This document shows positions 11,901-24,160 of a stretch of DNA of 64,000 nt, one piece after another. Each line of letters starts with the position of its first letter. Positions within the stretch are counted from its first letter, which is position 1. The position numbers and the translations under genes are program-made. The notes below the pieces were generated by a model. The model saw only the letters and a list, made by a program, of their open reading frames with translations. It was not told where the DNA came from and searched no databases. Origin of the DNA: Congeria kusceri (lineage: Eukaryota > Mollusca > Bivalvia > Myida > Dreissenidae); assembly GCA_027627225.1 (NCBI GenBank), contig CM051036.1, positions 40,867,926-40,931,925 of the forward strand, given 5' to 3'.

Positions 11901-14900
11901 GATGATCATGGCAAGAAAACTGGCACCAGTAGGTCAGTGGGTCGAGCAGTTAATGAGAACAGTGTAGATTTCATCTGCCAAAAACTAGATAATGCCATCA
12001 GTAAATCACCAACGACAGAGACTTTACCTGTGCCATTTGTTGATTTCCCTGCTAGAATTGTTGTCTCAAAGGAAGGGAATAAGCCGCAGATTGTTGCATC
12101 TCCACCAAAGCAGAAATCAACGACAAAAAGTGAACACTGCAGTGAAGATGAGAGGAAGTTATCTGACAAAACAAGTAAAGGGTATATTGAAAATAGAGTG
12201 CAAACAGAGTATAATAAAATATTGCCCTCACCGCAAACAACCAAATGCTTTGATGCAGAAAAACGTATTCAGTGTACTGATGAAAATTTACTGACAGGGA
12301 ATAAATCACCTGTAAATGATGTTTTAAGTCCTGTCAGAGATGCAGCTGACAACTCTGAGACTGAAAAAGCATCAGAAATGGCACAAAGCACAACCATAGG
12401 ATCTCTTAAACGAAAAACAAAACTCATTGAAACTTACTTAATGTCAAACAAAGCAACAGAAGTTCCTGGCACAGATGACAAACACACTCCAGGTATTTAT
12501 GACACCTATCAGTCGTCAAAGACAAGCTGGCCTGTTGACCAATCTGGCAGCCATCATGCAGCTGACTGCACAATGAAGAATCACAACAAAGCCGATGTTA
12601 ACAGTGATGAATCTGTCCTGCTATCAAGCTCTTCAAGTTGTCAGCCAACAGATTTGCCGCAGGATTCAAATTCTGAAGTAACAAAACCAGAAATGACCAC
12701 CAAAACATCTAGTAACAAGAAGTACATCAAAACCAAGTTCATTATTTTGAAAGGTAGGTAGTGTGACCAATATTGGATTTTAATCATGTGCGTGTGACTA
12801 TAAACCTTTTTTTTTTTAAAGGAAAAACATTTGGAACACTAATGTTCTTTGTGTTTTTTATTTCAAAAAATTTATGTTTAAATTATTCAGTACATACATA
12901 TGTGTAAGAAATGAAATTTGTATATTTTGTGTCACTATTTTGGCATTAAGTCGGAAAAAAACTAAGATAATTTTAATTAAAAGGTACTGAACTAAACTGA
13001 GTATGTTTACATTTCTCTTTAAGATGTTTCAACATTTAATTGAACATGATTATTAGTAACTTTAGCAGTTATCGAAATTAGCAGTTTGGCCAAGTAAGCA
13101 TGATTTTTTTTATTATTAATTGAGAGCAATAAAACCTGCCTGTATAAAACTGCAAATCTCCAGTTCAAAATTTACCAGTGTAGGGCTTACGGGCTTGTGG
13201 TAATTTCAAACACTGCTATAGTAAACATAGAAAATAGAAGAAAGTTTAATGGTTTAAAGCTGAATGTAGCCGGTCAGTGTGTTTGCCATTGTTCTAGGTG
13301 AGATCTGTGACAGGTGGCTGGAAGTGAAGAGGAAGACGGTGTTTGGAGAGATGTCCGACCCGTCATTCGTCCACTACCTGCTGCGACTAGAAGAGGCCAG
13401 ACAGCAACACGTCAACTCTGCTGCTTGCCATGATTGCCGTATGTAGTTCAACGTTCACATAGGTGGCAAAAACTTCTACTGCCTTTCATTTTTTGTCTGT
13501 TCATGCTCCCCTGACAAGCTCTACAATACAGACAATAGATTTCGCCTCCCCTGTTTCATCTAACGAACATGAGAGCTGTATAAATAAGTTGGCTTAATTT
13601 TTCGTATGTTTATTGTTGGAACAGAGGACTTGTTTTGGCAACTGTATGGTTCGGACATAATGGCATGATTGTTTCTTGTTTTATTAATTGTTTATAAATG
13701 TAATCAAATAAAAAAATGCACATATGCAGGCAGTGCTACATTGTCATGGTCAATGACAGGATAGAAACATATAAAACATGCTAATTTGTGGGTGCTCATT
13801 GCATTTCAAGTTATAAGTACCATTTTTTTTATATTTATGCATAATAAAGGATTTACTACAAATGGACAATTTTTCTTGGCAGTATATTGTAAACTTGACA
13901 TGATTATTGTATTGTGTGCAAAATGAATTATATTACCTTTGTTGCACTTTTAGATAGCTCTCAGATAGAGGCTGTTCCTTACATGAACAACAACCGATGC
14001 TTGGTGGAAACTGTGCCTCAAAGTCTTCAGCAGTCACCAAACTCTGGTATCAGATCAGGTATTGACATCATTATGGATATGACATTGTACAACAAAGCTT
14101 TTTATTCTAATTAATGTAAATTTGTTAATGTTTGTGTTTGGCAAACTACTTGATTTCCCATTCATATGCTTATGCTGTAAACTGTGGACCATAAAGTTGC
14201 TGTGCCAATTCATACATTGATTCATTGATTGTCTTTAAAGTTCATGTGTGATTTATAAAATGGTATAATCCTGGCATGAATGACTGTCAAAATTGCATTG
14301 AATAAAAATTGTGTTCATACATTACTTTTATTTTCAAGGACTTGTTTGTTATCATTAAGTATGCCAGCACAAATGTTTTATTTATATATCCGTTTAAACT
14401 TGTTGGATACACACGTTTATCCCAGTACTGACATTGGTCTGACCTGATTTGAATGAAAATGATTTAGAAAAAAAACAGTAACATGTTATTCACAAGCACA
14501 AGCAAGTAAGGAATTTAGTCCACAATGTTTTGGGACAGAACCTAGCCTGCTGCCTTCTAACCATAATAGTTTTGAAATGTTAACATTATTATGGCCCCCA
14601 AAGGAGGGCATATTAAAATCAAACCTCCTGTCTGTCCATCCATTAGTGCGTCTGGCCAAGGTTACAGTTTTTTATAATGTCAAATATCTTAAATACTGTC
14701 AAAGGTACTTACTTGAAACTTGAAATACTTCTACAGTATCAATGTCTTCGCCAGGGGAAGCAACCCCCATAACTGTGTTTGGTATTTTGACAGATTTATG
14801 CCTCTTTTTTAACTTTTTTTTTTTGTAGTCCAATATCATGAATACTATCAAAGGTATTTACTTAAAAATTAAAGTACTTCTTCTCTACCGGGGAAAGCAA

Positions 14901-17900
14901 CCCCCATAACTCTGCTTTGTGTTTTGACAAATTTATTACCTTTTTTTAACTTCGAAACATTTGTTTCAGTTTTTTACTGAGCAGCCGTTTTGACTGAAAT
15001 AATTAAGTTTACATTTTTCATTCACTTTTATTTACAAAGCTTCATCTTGGTCTCAATGGTCACATTTACTGACAGTGCATATGTCACCTGAAAGTGACAA
15101 AACTTGTTTTCATCATACCTTTGCTGATAATAGACATCAAATATTAACATTCAAATCTACCTGTAGTCAGAAATAAAAAAGAAAGAAGTGCACTGATTTT
15201 TTCTGTGTAATGATAATCCAGTTTAACATTTTCAGATGCAGTTTGTGTTGTGGATGGAATAAGCAGACCAACTCCAGTAACAGAGAAGCCAGCCAACAAT
15301 AAAACAACAACGGTATAAAGTAATTTATCCAAAAACAACATGTTACCATTTAGAACTAGATAGAACTAAAGGTATTAAGGTTTACTCATTTCTTCTCTTG
15401 ACTTTTATTTTCTTAGAATGGGCCATTCTAAGGATTCTTTGAAATAGCATATTTGCCCTAAGCGTTGGACAAATAAAAATCAAAAAGGATGCAAAATTAT
15501 GATATAAAAAGATGCATTCACAAAAACTGCAACAATTTCCAGAAAATTTGCTCTAAATATTTTATGAACACCTTTTTATATCACTACATGAACACTATCA
15601 TTTTGAATTGATTACGCAAATTTTATTTAACTGGTTTCGAACAAGTTCAGGGTGGATTCGGGCATGTTAAAATTGTAAGCTTATGCCCGAATAGACATGT
15701 CCTTCTAAAAAATTATTGTGAAGACCGGTTAAGATTTGTGTAAGCACTATATCCTTGTTAAAATGCCTGTTAAAAAGTTTTTTAAGTATGTATTGCCAAT
15801 CGTATAGTTTTTATGCCCCTGCATCTGAATGCAGAAGGCATATAGTGATTGCCCTGTCTGTGCTTGACTGTGCTTGATTCTGTTCGTACAAGGTTAACTA
15901 GATTTAACTAGATTTTACCATTTCGTCTAGCACCAACACCGCTTACTACAACACTTGGATACTTACACAGTTGTTGCTTACCACCATTGGACTTATAATA
16001 ATTCAAGTGGGCTGTTTTTTGGTTAATTAGATTTTACAGTTTCGTCTAGCACCAACACCGCTTTCTACAACACTTGGATACTTATGACCATTCCACATCC
16101 ACCAAACACTGTTTTTGCTTATGACCATTAAACATCCACCCATATCACCCAACCTTAATTTGACCTTGACCTAATTTGGACTTAGATTAATTCCAATGGT
16201 CTGTTTCTTGGTTAACTAGATTTTACCATTTCCTCTATCACCTTCACTGTTTACTACCATTACAACACTTGGATACCTACACAGTTGTTGCTTAGGACCA
16301 TTCCCAATCCACCCATATCACCCAACGTCTTTAGACATTAATCACATTTGGACTTAGAATAATTCAAATAGGCTATTTCTTGGTGCACGAACACCGCTTA
16401 CTACAACACTTGGAAACTTACACAGTTGTTGCTCCTGACCATTTCCAATCCACCCATATCACCCAACCTCTTTTTGACCTTGATCTTCACCTAATTAGGA
16501 CTTAAAATAATTCAAATGGGCTATTTCTTGGTGCACCAACAACGCTTGCTACAACACTTGGATACTTAAACAGTTGTTGCTTATGACCATTCCAAATCCA
16601 ACCATGTCACCAACCTCACAATGACCTTGACCTTGACCTAATTTGGGCTTATAATGATTCAAATTGGATTTCCAGCACCAACCAGGGGTTTATCTAACAC
16701 AGCGTCTTACCAAGATCTGATGTTTTGGTTGCATTCTGACAAGATTCTTTTATCAATACTGGTAAAACGTTAACAAATGCAATTTTTTATTATAGACAAA
16801 TTCAGGTGTAAAGAGACAACTAGAAGGAATGTCCATGGTTGGCTGTGTCCCTGCAAAGAAGGCTCGGTTTTACTCGGATGCTATAGAGAAGCAAATAAAC
16901 TGGGCCAAAGAGGTTTTCAGAGGTGATTCATTGAGGCATCAGATATAATCCTTTCTCGAATTAAAAGAAAACCTAGCAAATACATTATTATTTCCCTCTA
17001 AAAAAACGTATTTGACTGCTATTGATCATTGCATGAATGCTGAAATTTTTTAGCTCGACTTTTCGAAGAAAAGGCAATTATTCTACTCTCCCCGGTGTTG
17101 GCGTCGGTGTCTGGGCTCGGTTTAAGTTTTTTGGTAAGCTTGTTTCTCAGGAGTGGCTAGAGGGATTTAATTCAAACTTAAAACACATATTCCTATATTA
17201 AAATTAACCCATGGGCCAATTTTATGGGCCTTTTTACACTGAGAAATTTTACACATAAGCTATTAGGGTAGGTTAAAGTTTGTTGGTAGCTAGTTTCTCA
17301 GGAATGGCTTGAGGGATTTATTCAAACTTTAAACACTTATTCCCTATATTAAAATGAACCCATTGGCCAATTTTGATAAATTTTATTAGAAATTTGTCAA
17401 AATTCTGGGCCTTTTTACACTTAGAAATTGCCATGGGTGGGGTTTGGCGTCTACTTTTTATTTCCGCTATCAAAATTGAGGATTAATCGTCATACATAGA
17501 TACCCTTCAGCAATACTTTACTTGGGATTGCATTTGGGGTGGTTGGGGTGTCAAGGTCATTGTTACTAAATATAGAAAAAAAAACTTTTACTCGCGAACG
17601 AATTGAAATATTTTAATAAAACTCCATTTATAGATACCCTAAAGCTAGACATTGCCTGAGATAACATTTGGGGTGGGTGGGGGTCAAGGTCACTGTTTAA
17701 AAAAGTAGAACAATGCTTTTCATTCAGTAACTTAAGAACAAAATTAATTTTGTTTAATTTGCCCCTTCTATCCGAACAGTTTGTGTTGTTGTTGTTGTTG
17801 TTTTTTTCAAAAAAATGCCAGTAACTCTGACAAGCACAAGAAAAGTCCAGCGCGCCGTTCTCCGACAGCTCTTGTTAGAAAACACTTTGATTCAGTCATT

Positions 17901-18755
17901 ATGAGACATAGAGAGATAAGTTCAATTTTATGGGTTTTGTTTGCAGATTTTTTGCAGGATAATGGATTAAAGTGCCCTGACTTTGAATACCAGTCCTCAA
18001 GCTGGATTGACAAGCAGCTGTGTGTGTTCTATAATCATGCCCGCACACTGGACGGTAGCCTGTTCTCTGTAGAGGACTTGCAGACCTTCAGGAGAGCGCT
18101 GTCTTTGTACCTGTCCTCCCTGCCTAACGGTAACCATGTGACTGTCAGCATTGCTCAGGACATTAATTATGAGGCCTCCAACAAGGTCCTGTCTAAAGTA
18201 ATGTCAGACAGGCTTCTCAACCCAGGGTTAGACTACCTTGCAATGCAGGTTATCACTAATAATGACATTGGCAAACTGTACAAGTCTGAAACGTTATCAG
18301 ATAAAAATCCTGTTGCCCTCTCTTGGAAGGTCTGGTTTGATATATTGTACCATCTCTGCCGGGGGAAGATGCCGAGGTGTGTATTAAAAAACCTGAAAAA
18401 GCAGGAGTTAGTGCTTCAAAGTGATGAACAGGGCGTGTATTACACATTCTCAGGGATAAGTTATCTTAATGATGACCAGCTGGCTAAAATGTATGCCACC
18501 CCAGCTGTCCCTGAGAAGTGCCCAGTGCGGACCACCTCTCTGTATATCTCCAAGCTACATGAGAATTGTGAGGCATTCTTCCAGTACCCCCGACGGAACT
18601 GGAACACGAAGATTAGCCAGTGGTACACGCCCGAGGCCATCAACAGGGAGAAGCTGGATGAGATGATGCCAAGGATTGCCCTCCATGCCCAGCTGTCACA
18701 TGTGTACAGCAACGAAAGTGTCATCAACACTGCCAGGAAAGAATGTGTGAAATAA
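9000..18755 (+). CDS. Crypton-derived DUF3504-domain nuclear protein, 1670 aa, six coding exons
   Basis: Coding exons are 9000-12753, 13298-13438, 13954-14058, 15236-15312, 16796-16922 and 17947-18755. All have GT-AG borders and matching phases and sum to 5013 nt. The ATG has an in-frame TGA at 8985 and follows an acceptor at 8921. Residues 1-1251 (one exon) are Ser/Asn/Gln/Thr-rich, with an acidic N-terminus, a likely coiled coil near 376-445 and a basic KKIDKIKLAGKTKKLK near 950, a possible nuclear signal. From about residue 1388 (INWAKEVFR, spliced to DFLQDNG) it matches the DUF3504 pattern known from ZMYM2/3/4, QRICH1 and KIAA1958: DGSLFSVEDLQTFRRAL, then CRGK, then MYATPAVPEKCPV, then YSNESV at the C-terminus. 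By family knowledge these are chromatin or transcription-associated proteins descended from a Crypton recombinase. The actual function here is unknown. No MYM zinc fingers are seen. Confidence 0.85.
14593..14960. repeat. Intron 3 repeat block with start hairpin (R5)
   Basis: It starts ATGGCCCCCAAAGGAGGGCAT, a stem-loop. Two units follow, each with AATACTRTCAAAGGTA, TACTTGAAACTTGAAATAC and GGAAGCAACCCCCATAACT. It lies inside the third intron of the DUF3504 gene. Confidence 0.5.
15805..16690. repeat. Intron 4 tandem-unit block (R6)
   Basis: It starts TTTTTATGCCCCTGCATCTG with the stem ATGCC...GGCAT. About four to five units of 150-180 bp follow, with GATTTTACCATTTCGTCTAG, ACACCGCTTACTACAACACT, CACAGTTGTTGCTTATGACC and TTGACCTTGACCTAATT. 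It occupies most of the intron between 15313 and 16795. Confidence 0.6.
17046..17740. repeat. Intron 5 composite repeat (R7)
   Basis: The left part begins TTTTTAGCTCGACTTTTCG and includes GGTGTTGGCGTCGGTGTC, the reverse complement of the ends of block R12 (49935) and R12b (near 63960). From 17450 the text (TTTCCGCTATCAAAATTG, CATACATAGATACC, CTTGGGATTGCAT, GGTCAAGGTCA) belongs to the unit family of R9 at 35285-36655. It is therefore a mosaic of two families inside one intron. Confidence 0.55.
17947..18752 (+). other. DUF3504 (Crypton recombinase-like) domain, last exon
   Basis: The acceptor TTTGTTTGCAG before 17947 joins in frame to exon 5 and gives VFR-DFLQDNG. The frame stays open upstream to 17781, but that part lacks a phase-compatible strong acceptor and is read as intron. 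In tyrosine recombinases the C-terminal box is H-x-x-R followed by the nucleophile Tyr. Here the corresponding YSNESVIN has Glu and Ile at the His and Arg positions and the protein stops 11 residues later, so no nucleophile Tyr remains. The first catalytic Arg may persist as CRGK. This fits a domesticated, inactive domain that binds or dimerises. Confidence 0.75.
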
Positions 18756-18756
18756 A
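18751..18756 (+). terminator. Candidate poly(A) signal overlapping the stop codon of gene 1
   Basis: AATAAA occupies 18751-18756 and the stop TAA is 18753-18755. If used, the 3' untranslated region would be only a few tens of bases. A second AATAAA lies near 19963, beyond repeat block R2. Which one is used cannot be told from sequence. Confidence 0.3.
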
Positions 18757-18954
18757 GAAGTGTCATCTGTACTTCCGGGAAAAAGAGTGCAAAATAGATA
18801 ATGGTATTCTAAACTACCTGGTAAAAGTGTGTGAAATAATAGCAATTATTTCATGTTGCATGCTATTAGGCTTTGCACCTGCGGAATTGTTTATAGGTAT
18901 GACATTTTCATTTCTATTTGTCTGCACTGCAATTTTTACTTCTTTCATTTTTCA

Positions 18955-19943
18955 TCGGTGAGCTATTGGTATAGTGGACCTCTCCGTCGTCTGTCGTCCG
19001 TGTGCCATCAACAATTGGGTTCATATTCATGCTGGAGACTTCACTTTGTATCCAATCTTAACCAAACTTGCACAGTTTGTGTATTGGGTCAGATCACACC
19101 CGTAACACCAGAGTTATTGCCCCTTTTTCATGCAGAAAAAGAGCAAAAATGCCCTTTTCCAACATATAGACTTTATTTTCCATCCAATCTTAACCAAACT
19201 TTCACAGTTTGTGTATCAGATCTCAGCAGATGCCAAAATTGGGTCAGATCGTGTTTCAAACACCAGAGTTTTTGCCCTTTGTTTATACACAAAAATACAC
19301 AAAAATGGACATTATTCAGGATAGATACTTCATTTTTCATCCAATCTTCACCAATCTTGCACAGTTTGTCTATTTCCATGAGATTACAGTTGAAGTCGAA
19401 TATAAGCAAGATCGGACCAGAAACACTGGAGTAATTGCCCTTTGTTTGTGAAAAAAATATACAAAAATGGACTTACACAGTTTGCGTATGACCATAAAAA
19501 TTGATAAATTTGATTTCCAACAGTTGCAAACCTTGCATGCAGTTATTTGTACATGCAACATTGATAGCTTCAGAGCCTGTATTAATATCAGTTATCGTCA
19601 TTGGACAGAAAATTATCAAAGAAAAAGCAAAACTTGACCTTATAGCACAGCCATCGCAATTATCGCATTGCAACTAGTTCTCCAAAACTGTCTGCAAAAA
19701 AGACATCCAAATCTACAGTTTGTGCATTTTCCAGAATTGTCACTGACTTAATGAAAAAGGGTCAGGTAAGAACATCGAGAAAAATGATCAGAGAATCATT
19801 AGCAAAAACACAGCACAACCACTACCCAACTCTTACTTTAGTTAGCCCATTGCACAAACCCTAATTTTCAAACCTGTCACAGTATGGTCTACATCTGTAC
19901 CAGTTCTCAGGTGAGCGCTTTGGGCCATCATGGCCCTTTTGTT
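18955..19943 (+). mobile_element. Block R2: tandem-unit element ending in GGGCCAT stem and CTTTTGTT
   Basis: It starts GTGAGCTATTGGTATAGTGG. Units of roughly 110-120 bp carry CCAATCTTAACCAAACTTGC, CACAGTTTGTGTAT and GAGTTATTGCCC. It ends CAGGTGAGCGCTTTGGGCCATCATGGCCCTTTTGTT. The termini match R1, but the units are of a different family. R2b at 46257-47718 is the inverse copy. All open frames here are repeat translations. Confidence 0.7.
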
Positions 19944-20400
19944 ATAATAATGCTATTTCAGAAATAAAAGCCAAAACAGATAAGATTTATGGACCATTTT
20001 ACCTTTTGAGAAGACAGAGCTATGATTAAAGAAAACTGACATTGTCAGAGCAAAAATTTCTTCCAGTTAAAAACATCACTTTCTAGTGCTATCATGTGTG
20101 CTTAACCCTAGTGCTGATGTTTGTAGTATTTATGTAATTGGTAGTTTGTTGGTAGTGTAGTAATTGTAAGTGCTGCACTAAGATTACAATGCACTTCTCA
20201 TTGTCTTCTTCATACATTCTTCTTTAATTGCATGCTGATAACAGCATTAATGCTCATTTCTTTTTAGCGAACTACAGACCACTATTACATAGTTCACTGG
20301 ACAACAGTTTCAGATGCTGTAACAACTTAAACAATTTTAAAATATATTGTCTAATTGGTCATCTCCATTGTCTGTACTCTTTAAATAGTTGACATCTGAG
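19944..20400. other. No gene seen
   Basis: AT-rich spacer between two repeat blocks with nothing recognisable. Confidence 0.5.
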
Positions 20401-21533
20401 TTTTTATGCCCCACTTTAAGGGGAGTGGGGCATATATATTGCCCTTGTCCATTCGTCCATCAGTCCATCGGATTTTTCTGCCACGTATATCTCAAAAAGT
20501 ATAACTTCTAGAGTGATGAAACTTAATAAACATTATTCATCAGCATAAAATGTGAACTTGTGCACCTGGGTATTTTGGTGCAGTTTTTCCGTCAGCTGTG
20601 GAGTTATGGCCCTTTTTTAGCAAAAAATGATATTGTTGCACTTGTGTCGCTTGTTACTCAAAAAGTATAACTGCTAGAGTGATGAAACTTTATAAACATA
20701 AGCATGTGAACTTATTTCGGTACAGTGTTTTCTAACATCACCAGAGTTATGGTCATTTTTTTAGCAAACAATCACATTTTTGGACTTGTGTCACTTGTGC
20801 ACCTGGGTATTATGGTGCAAATTTGTATTAGATCATCGGAGTTATGGCCCTTTATTGTCGAGCCCGCTTGCGGTCAGCTCATCTTTGTTGGCACAATGGC
20901 GGTTCGGTGTATTTTACTGAGTGTGTGCGTCCATCCGTCTGTACATGCGTGTATGTGTCAGTCCAAATTATTCATCAGGGAATTTACAAATAAATTGTCA
21001 CAAATGTTTGCCATGCGGACACGACATGGCGTACACAAGACCTCTGTCCCTAGCTCAAAGGTCAGTGTTTTTTTAGGGCCCATTTGGGGCCGAAATTCGG
21101 ACCCATTCCCCTGCTCAAATAGTATATCTTTTTCCCCTTTGTTTACCTTAAAATTCCCCTCAGAATGTAAGCTTTATTTAAAAAAAAAAAACTTGACCAA
21201 AATCGGACAAAAATTTACTAAGATTGAGGAATTTTTGTAATCAATCCCAGCAATGTTTTTTTATCAAATCAAGTTTGTGCATAATCTAAGCTATCATTTG
21301 TAGCAAAACAATTGATTAATGTTTTATAACAAAGTAGAATATAAAAATGTAATAATGCGTTTTTACAAAAACAATTTTGCTTTTTGTGTCGCCTGACTAG
21401 GCGACATATAGGTGTTACTTTTGTCAGCGGCTGTATCAGCGGTGTCGGCGGCGGCCCCTTTTGCTTGTCCGGATCATAACTCTAAGACTATTAAAGCTAT
21501 CAGCATGAAACTGTATATGTAGATAGATCTCCT

Positions 21534-22775
21534 GAGGGGTAGTGCAGTGCACAAGAACTGTTACTCTGCACCCCATACTTTTGGAGTTATTGCCCTTTGT
21601 TTATTTTCATACTTAATTTTTGTCCGGAGCATAACTCTAAGACTATAAAAGCTATCAACTTGAAACTTCATAGGTAGATAGATCTCATTGATGGAAAGTG
21701 CATTGCACAAGAACCGTTACTCTGCACCTCATACTTTTGGAGTTATTGCCCTTTGTTTATTTTCATACTTAATTTTTGTCTGGAACATAACTCTAAGACT
21801 ATGAAAGCTATCAACTTGAAACTTCATAGGTAGATAAATCTCATTAAGGAGAAGTACAGTGCACAAGAACCGTTACTCTTCATCACATACTTTTGGAGTT
21901 ATTGCCCTTTGTTTATTTTCATACTTTATTTTTGTCCAGAGCATAACTCTGAGACTATGAAAGCTATCAACTTGAAACTTCATAGGTAGATAGATCTCAT
22001 TGAGGAGAAGTGCAGTGCACAAGAACCGTTACTCTGAACCTCATACTTTCGGAGTTATTGCCCTTTGTAAATGTTCATACTTATGTTTGTGTCGCATTTT
22101 TGGTTTTAATTAGTCTTCTCTTTGCAATTAGCCAGAGTGCAGTGCTTTTGAAGATTTCAATAAATCTGTTTAAAAAAAATTGAGCATTAACCATAAGTGC
22201 ATCTTCATTTGTTCACCATGTGGAGACTGCGTGACGCGCACTAGACCTGTGTCCTTATCTTAAAGGTCAAGGTCACACATAGAGGTCAAGCGTCAAATAT
22301 GGGCATAATACAGCTCGTCCGGACTGTTAATTCATCATCCATCAGGGAATTTTTAAATAACTTGCCACAAATGTTCACAATGTGAAGACGGCATGTCGAA
22401 CACAAGACCTGTGTCCCTAGCTCAAAGGTCAAGGTCACACTTAGAGGTCAAAGGAGTAGATCTGCTTGTTACAAAGCGTGATTTGACAATAACTACAATA
22501 TATGTTGCTTTCTTGATAACGGGCGCCACATGTTGCAAACAGGCATTTAGTTAAGCAAAATTTTACATTTGTTTACTTCTGTCATGTGTAACTCAAAAAG
22601 TATAACTGCTAGAGTGATGAAACGTTTTTGACATATTCATCAGCATGTGAACTTGTGCACCTGGGTATTTTGGTAAAGATTTGTCAGAGATCATCTGAGT
22701 TATGGCTCTTTTTTGGCAAAAATTGACGTTTTTGGACATGTGTCATGTGTAACTCAAAACGTTTAACTGCTAGAT
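21534..22775. repeat. 1249-bp-period tandem duplication, copy 1
   Basis: It aligns base for base with 22783-24024 at a constant offset of 1249. By eye I found only two substitutions: 22284 region GAGGTC versus GACGTC, and 22076 region TGTTCATAC versus TGTTGATAC. It contains the ~150-bp units, AAAGGTCAAGGTCACACTT text and a GTGATGAAACG unit. Confidence 0.85.
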
Positions 22776-22782
22776 TCTCATT

Positions 22783-24024
22783 GAGGGGTAGTGCAGTGCA
22801 CAAGAACTGTTACTCTGCACCCCATACTTTTGGAGTTATTGCCCTTTGTTTATTTTCATACTTAATTTTTGTCCGGAGCATAACTCTAAGACTATAAAAG
22901 CTATCAACTTGAAACTTCATAGGTAGATAGATCTCATTGATGGAAAGTGCATTGCACAAGAACCGTTACTCTGCACCTCATACTTTTGGAGTTATTGCCC
23001 TTTGTTTATTTTCATACTTAATTTTTGTCTGGAACATAACTCTAAGACTATGAAAGCTATCAACTTGAAACTTCATAGGTAGATAAATCTCATTAAGGAG
23101 AAGTACAGTGCACAAGAACCGTTACTCTTCATCACATACTTTTGGAGTTATTGCCCTTTGTTTATTTTCATACTTTATTTTTGTCCAGAGCATAACTCTG
23201 AGACTATGAAAGCTATCAACTTGAAACTTCATAGGTAGATAGATCTCATTGAGGAGAAGTGCAGTGCACAAGAACCGTTACTCTGAACCTCATACTTTCG
23301 GAGTTATTGCCCTTTGTAAATGTTGATACTTATGTTTGTGTCGCATTTTTGGTTTTAATTAGTCTTCTCTTTGCAATTAGCCAGAGTGCAGTGCTTTTGA
23401 AGATTTCAATAAATCTGTTTAAAAAAAATTGAGCATTAACCATAAGTGCATCTTCATTTGTTCACCATGTGGAGACTGCGTGACGCGCACTAGACCTGTG
23501 TCCTTATCTTAAAGGTCAAGGTCACACATAGACGTCAAGCGTCAAATATGGGCATAATACAGCTCGTCCGGACTGTTAATTCATCATCCATCAGGGAATT
23601 TTTAAATAACTTGCCACAAATGTTCACAATGTGAAGACGGCATGTCGAACACAAGACCTGTGTCCCTAGCTCAAAGGTCAAGGTCACACTTAGAGGTCAA
23701 AGGAGTAGATCTGCTTGTTACAAAGCGTGATTTGACAATAACTACAATATATGTTGCTTTCTTGATAACGGGCGCCACATGTTGCAAACAGGCATTTAGT
23801 TAAGCAAAATTTTACATTTGTTTACTTCTGTCATGTGTAACTCAAAAAGTATAACTGCTAGAGTGATGAAACGTTTTTGACATATTCATCAGCATGTGAA
23901 CTTGTGCACCTGGGTATTTTGGTAAAGATTTGTCAGAGATCATCTGAGTTATGGCTCTTTTTTGGCAAAAATTGACGTTTTTGGACATGTGTCATGTGTA
24001 ACTCAAAACGTTTAACTGCTAGAT
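22783..24024. repeat. 1249-bp-period tandem duplication, copy 2
   Basis: Second, nearly identical copy. The junction is at 22776-22782, where TAACTGCTAGAT is followed abruptly by TCTCATTGAGGGG. In copy 2 the same TAACTGCTAGAT continues naturally into TGATGAAACTTTG. Either a recent unequal exchange or an assembly duplication would produce this. Confidence 0.85.
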
Positions 24025-24160
24025 TGATGAAACTTTGTAGACATATTCAACAGCATGTGAACTTATGCACCTGGGTATAGTAATTACATAGGGTTTTACG
24101 ACAATCAGTGGCATGTAGGGGCACCCATGTCCTTTGGATGCATGTCTAGTTGTTATAAAA

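Larger units (their letters stand above)
20401..24160. repeat. Large composite repeat tract (R8)
   Basis: It opens TTTTTATGCCCCACT with a perfect 10-bp stem ATGCCCCACT/AGTGGGGCAT (20406-20433). Units follow with AAAAAGTATAACTKCTAGAG, TGATGAAACTTTATAAACAT and GTGCACCTGGGTATTTTGG. A second start, GTCGCCTGACTAGGCGAC, is a hairpin at 21388-21405. It leads about four units of roughly 150 bp with GGAGCATAACTCTAAGAC, CAACTTGAAACTTCATAGG and GGAGTTATTGCCCTTTG. Most of the tract is then duplicated (next two entries). Its right end is CACCCATGTCCTTTGGATGC followed by ATGTCTAGTTGTT. Confidence 0.7.

Noticed and set aside
11906..12309. Minus- and plus-strand frames of 85-112 aa inside the large exon of gene 1
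   Set aside because: Shadows of the 1253-codon frame; no independent support.
18853..19434. 193-aa plus-strand frame with Cys and Phe-rich sequence
   Set aside because: Starts in the flank and runs through R2 tandem units; no gene-like features.
20725..21240. 171-aa plus-strand frame
   Set aside because: Covers repeat text (LVSLVHLGIMVQICIRSS from the GTGCACCTGGGTATT unit) and a poly-A run; no known domain.
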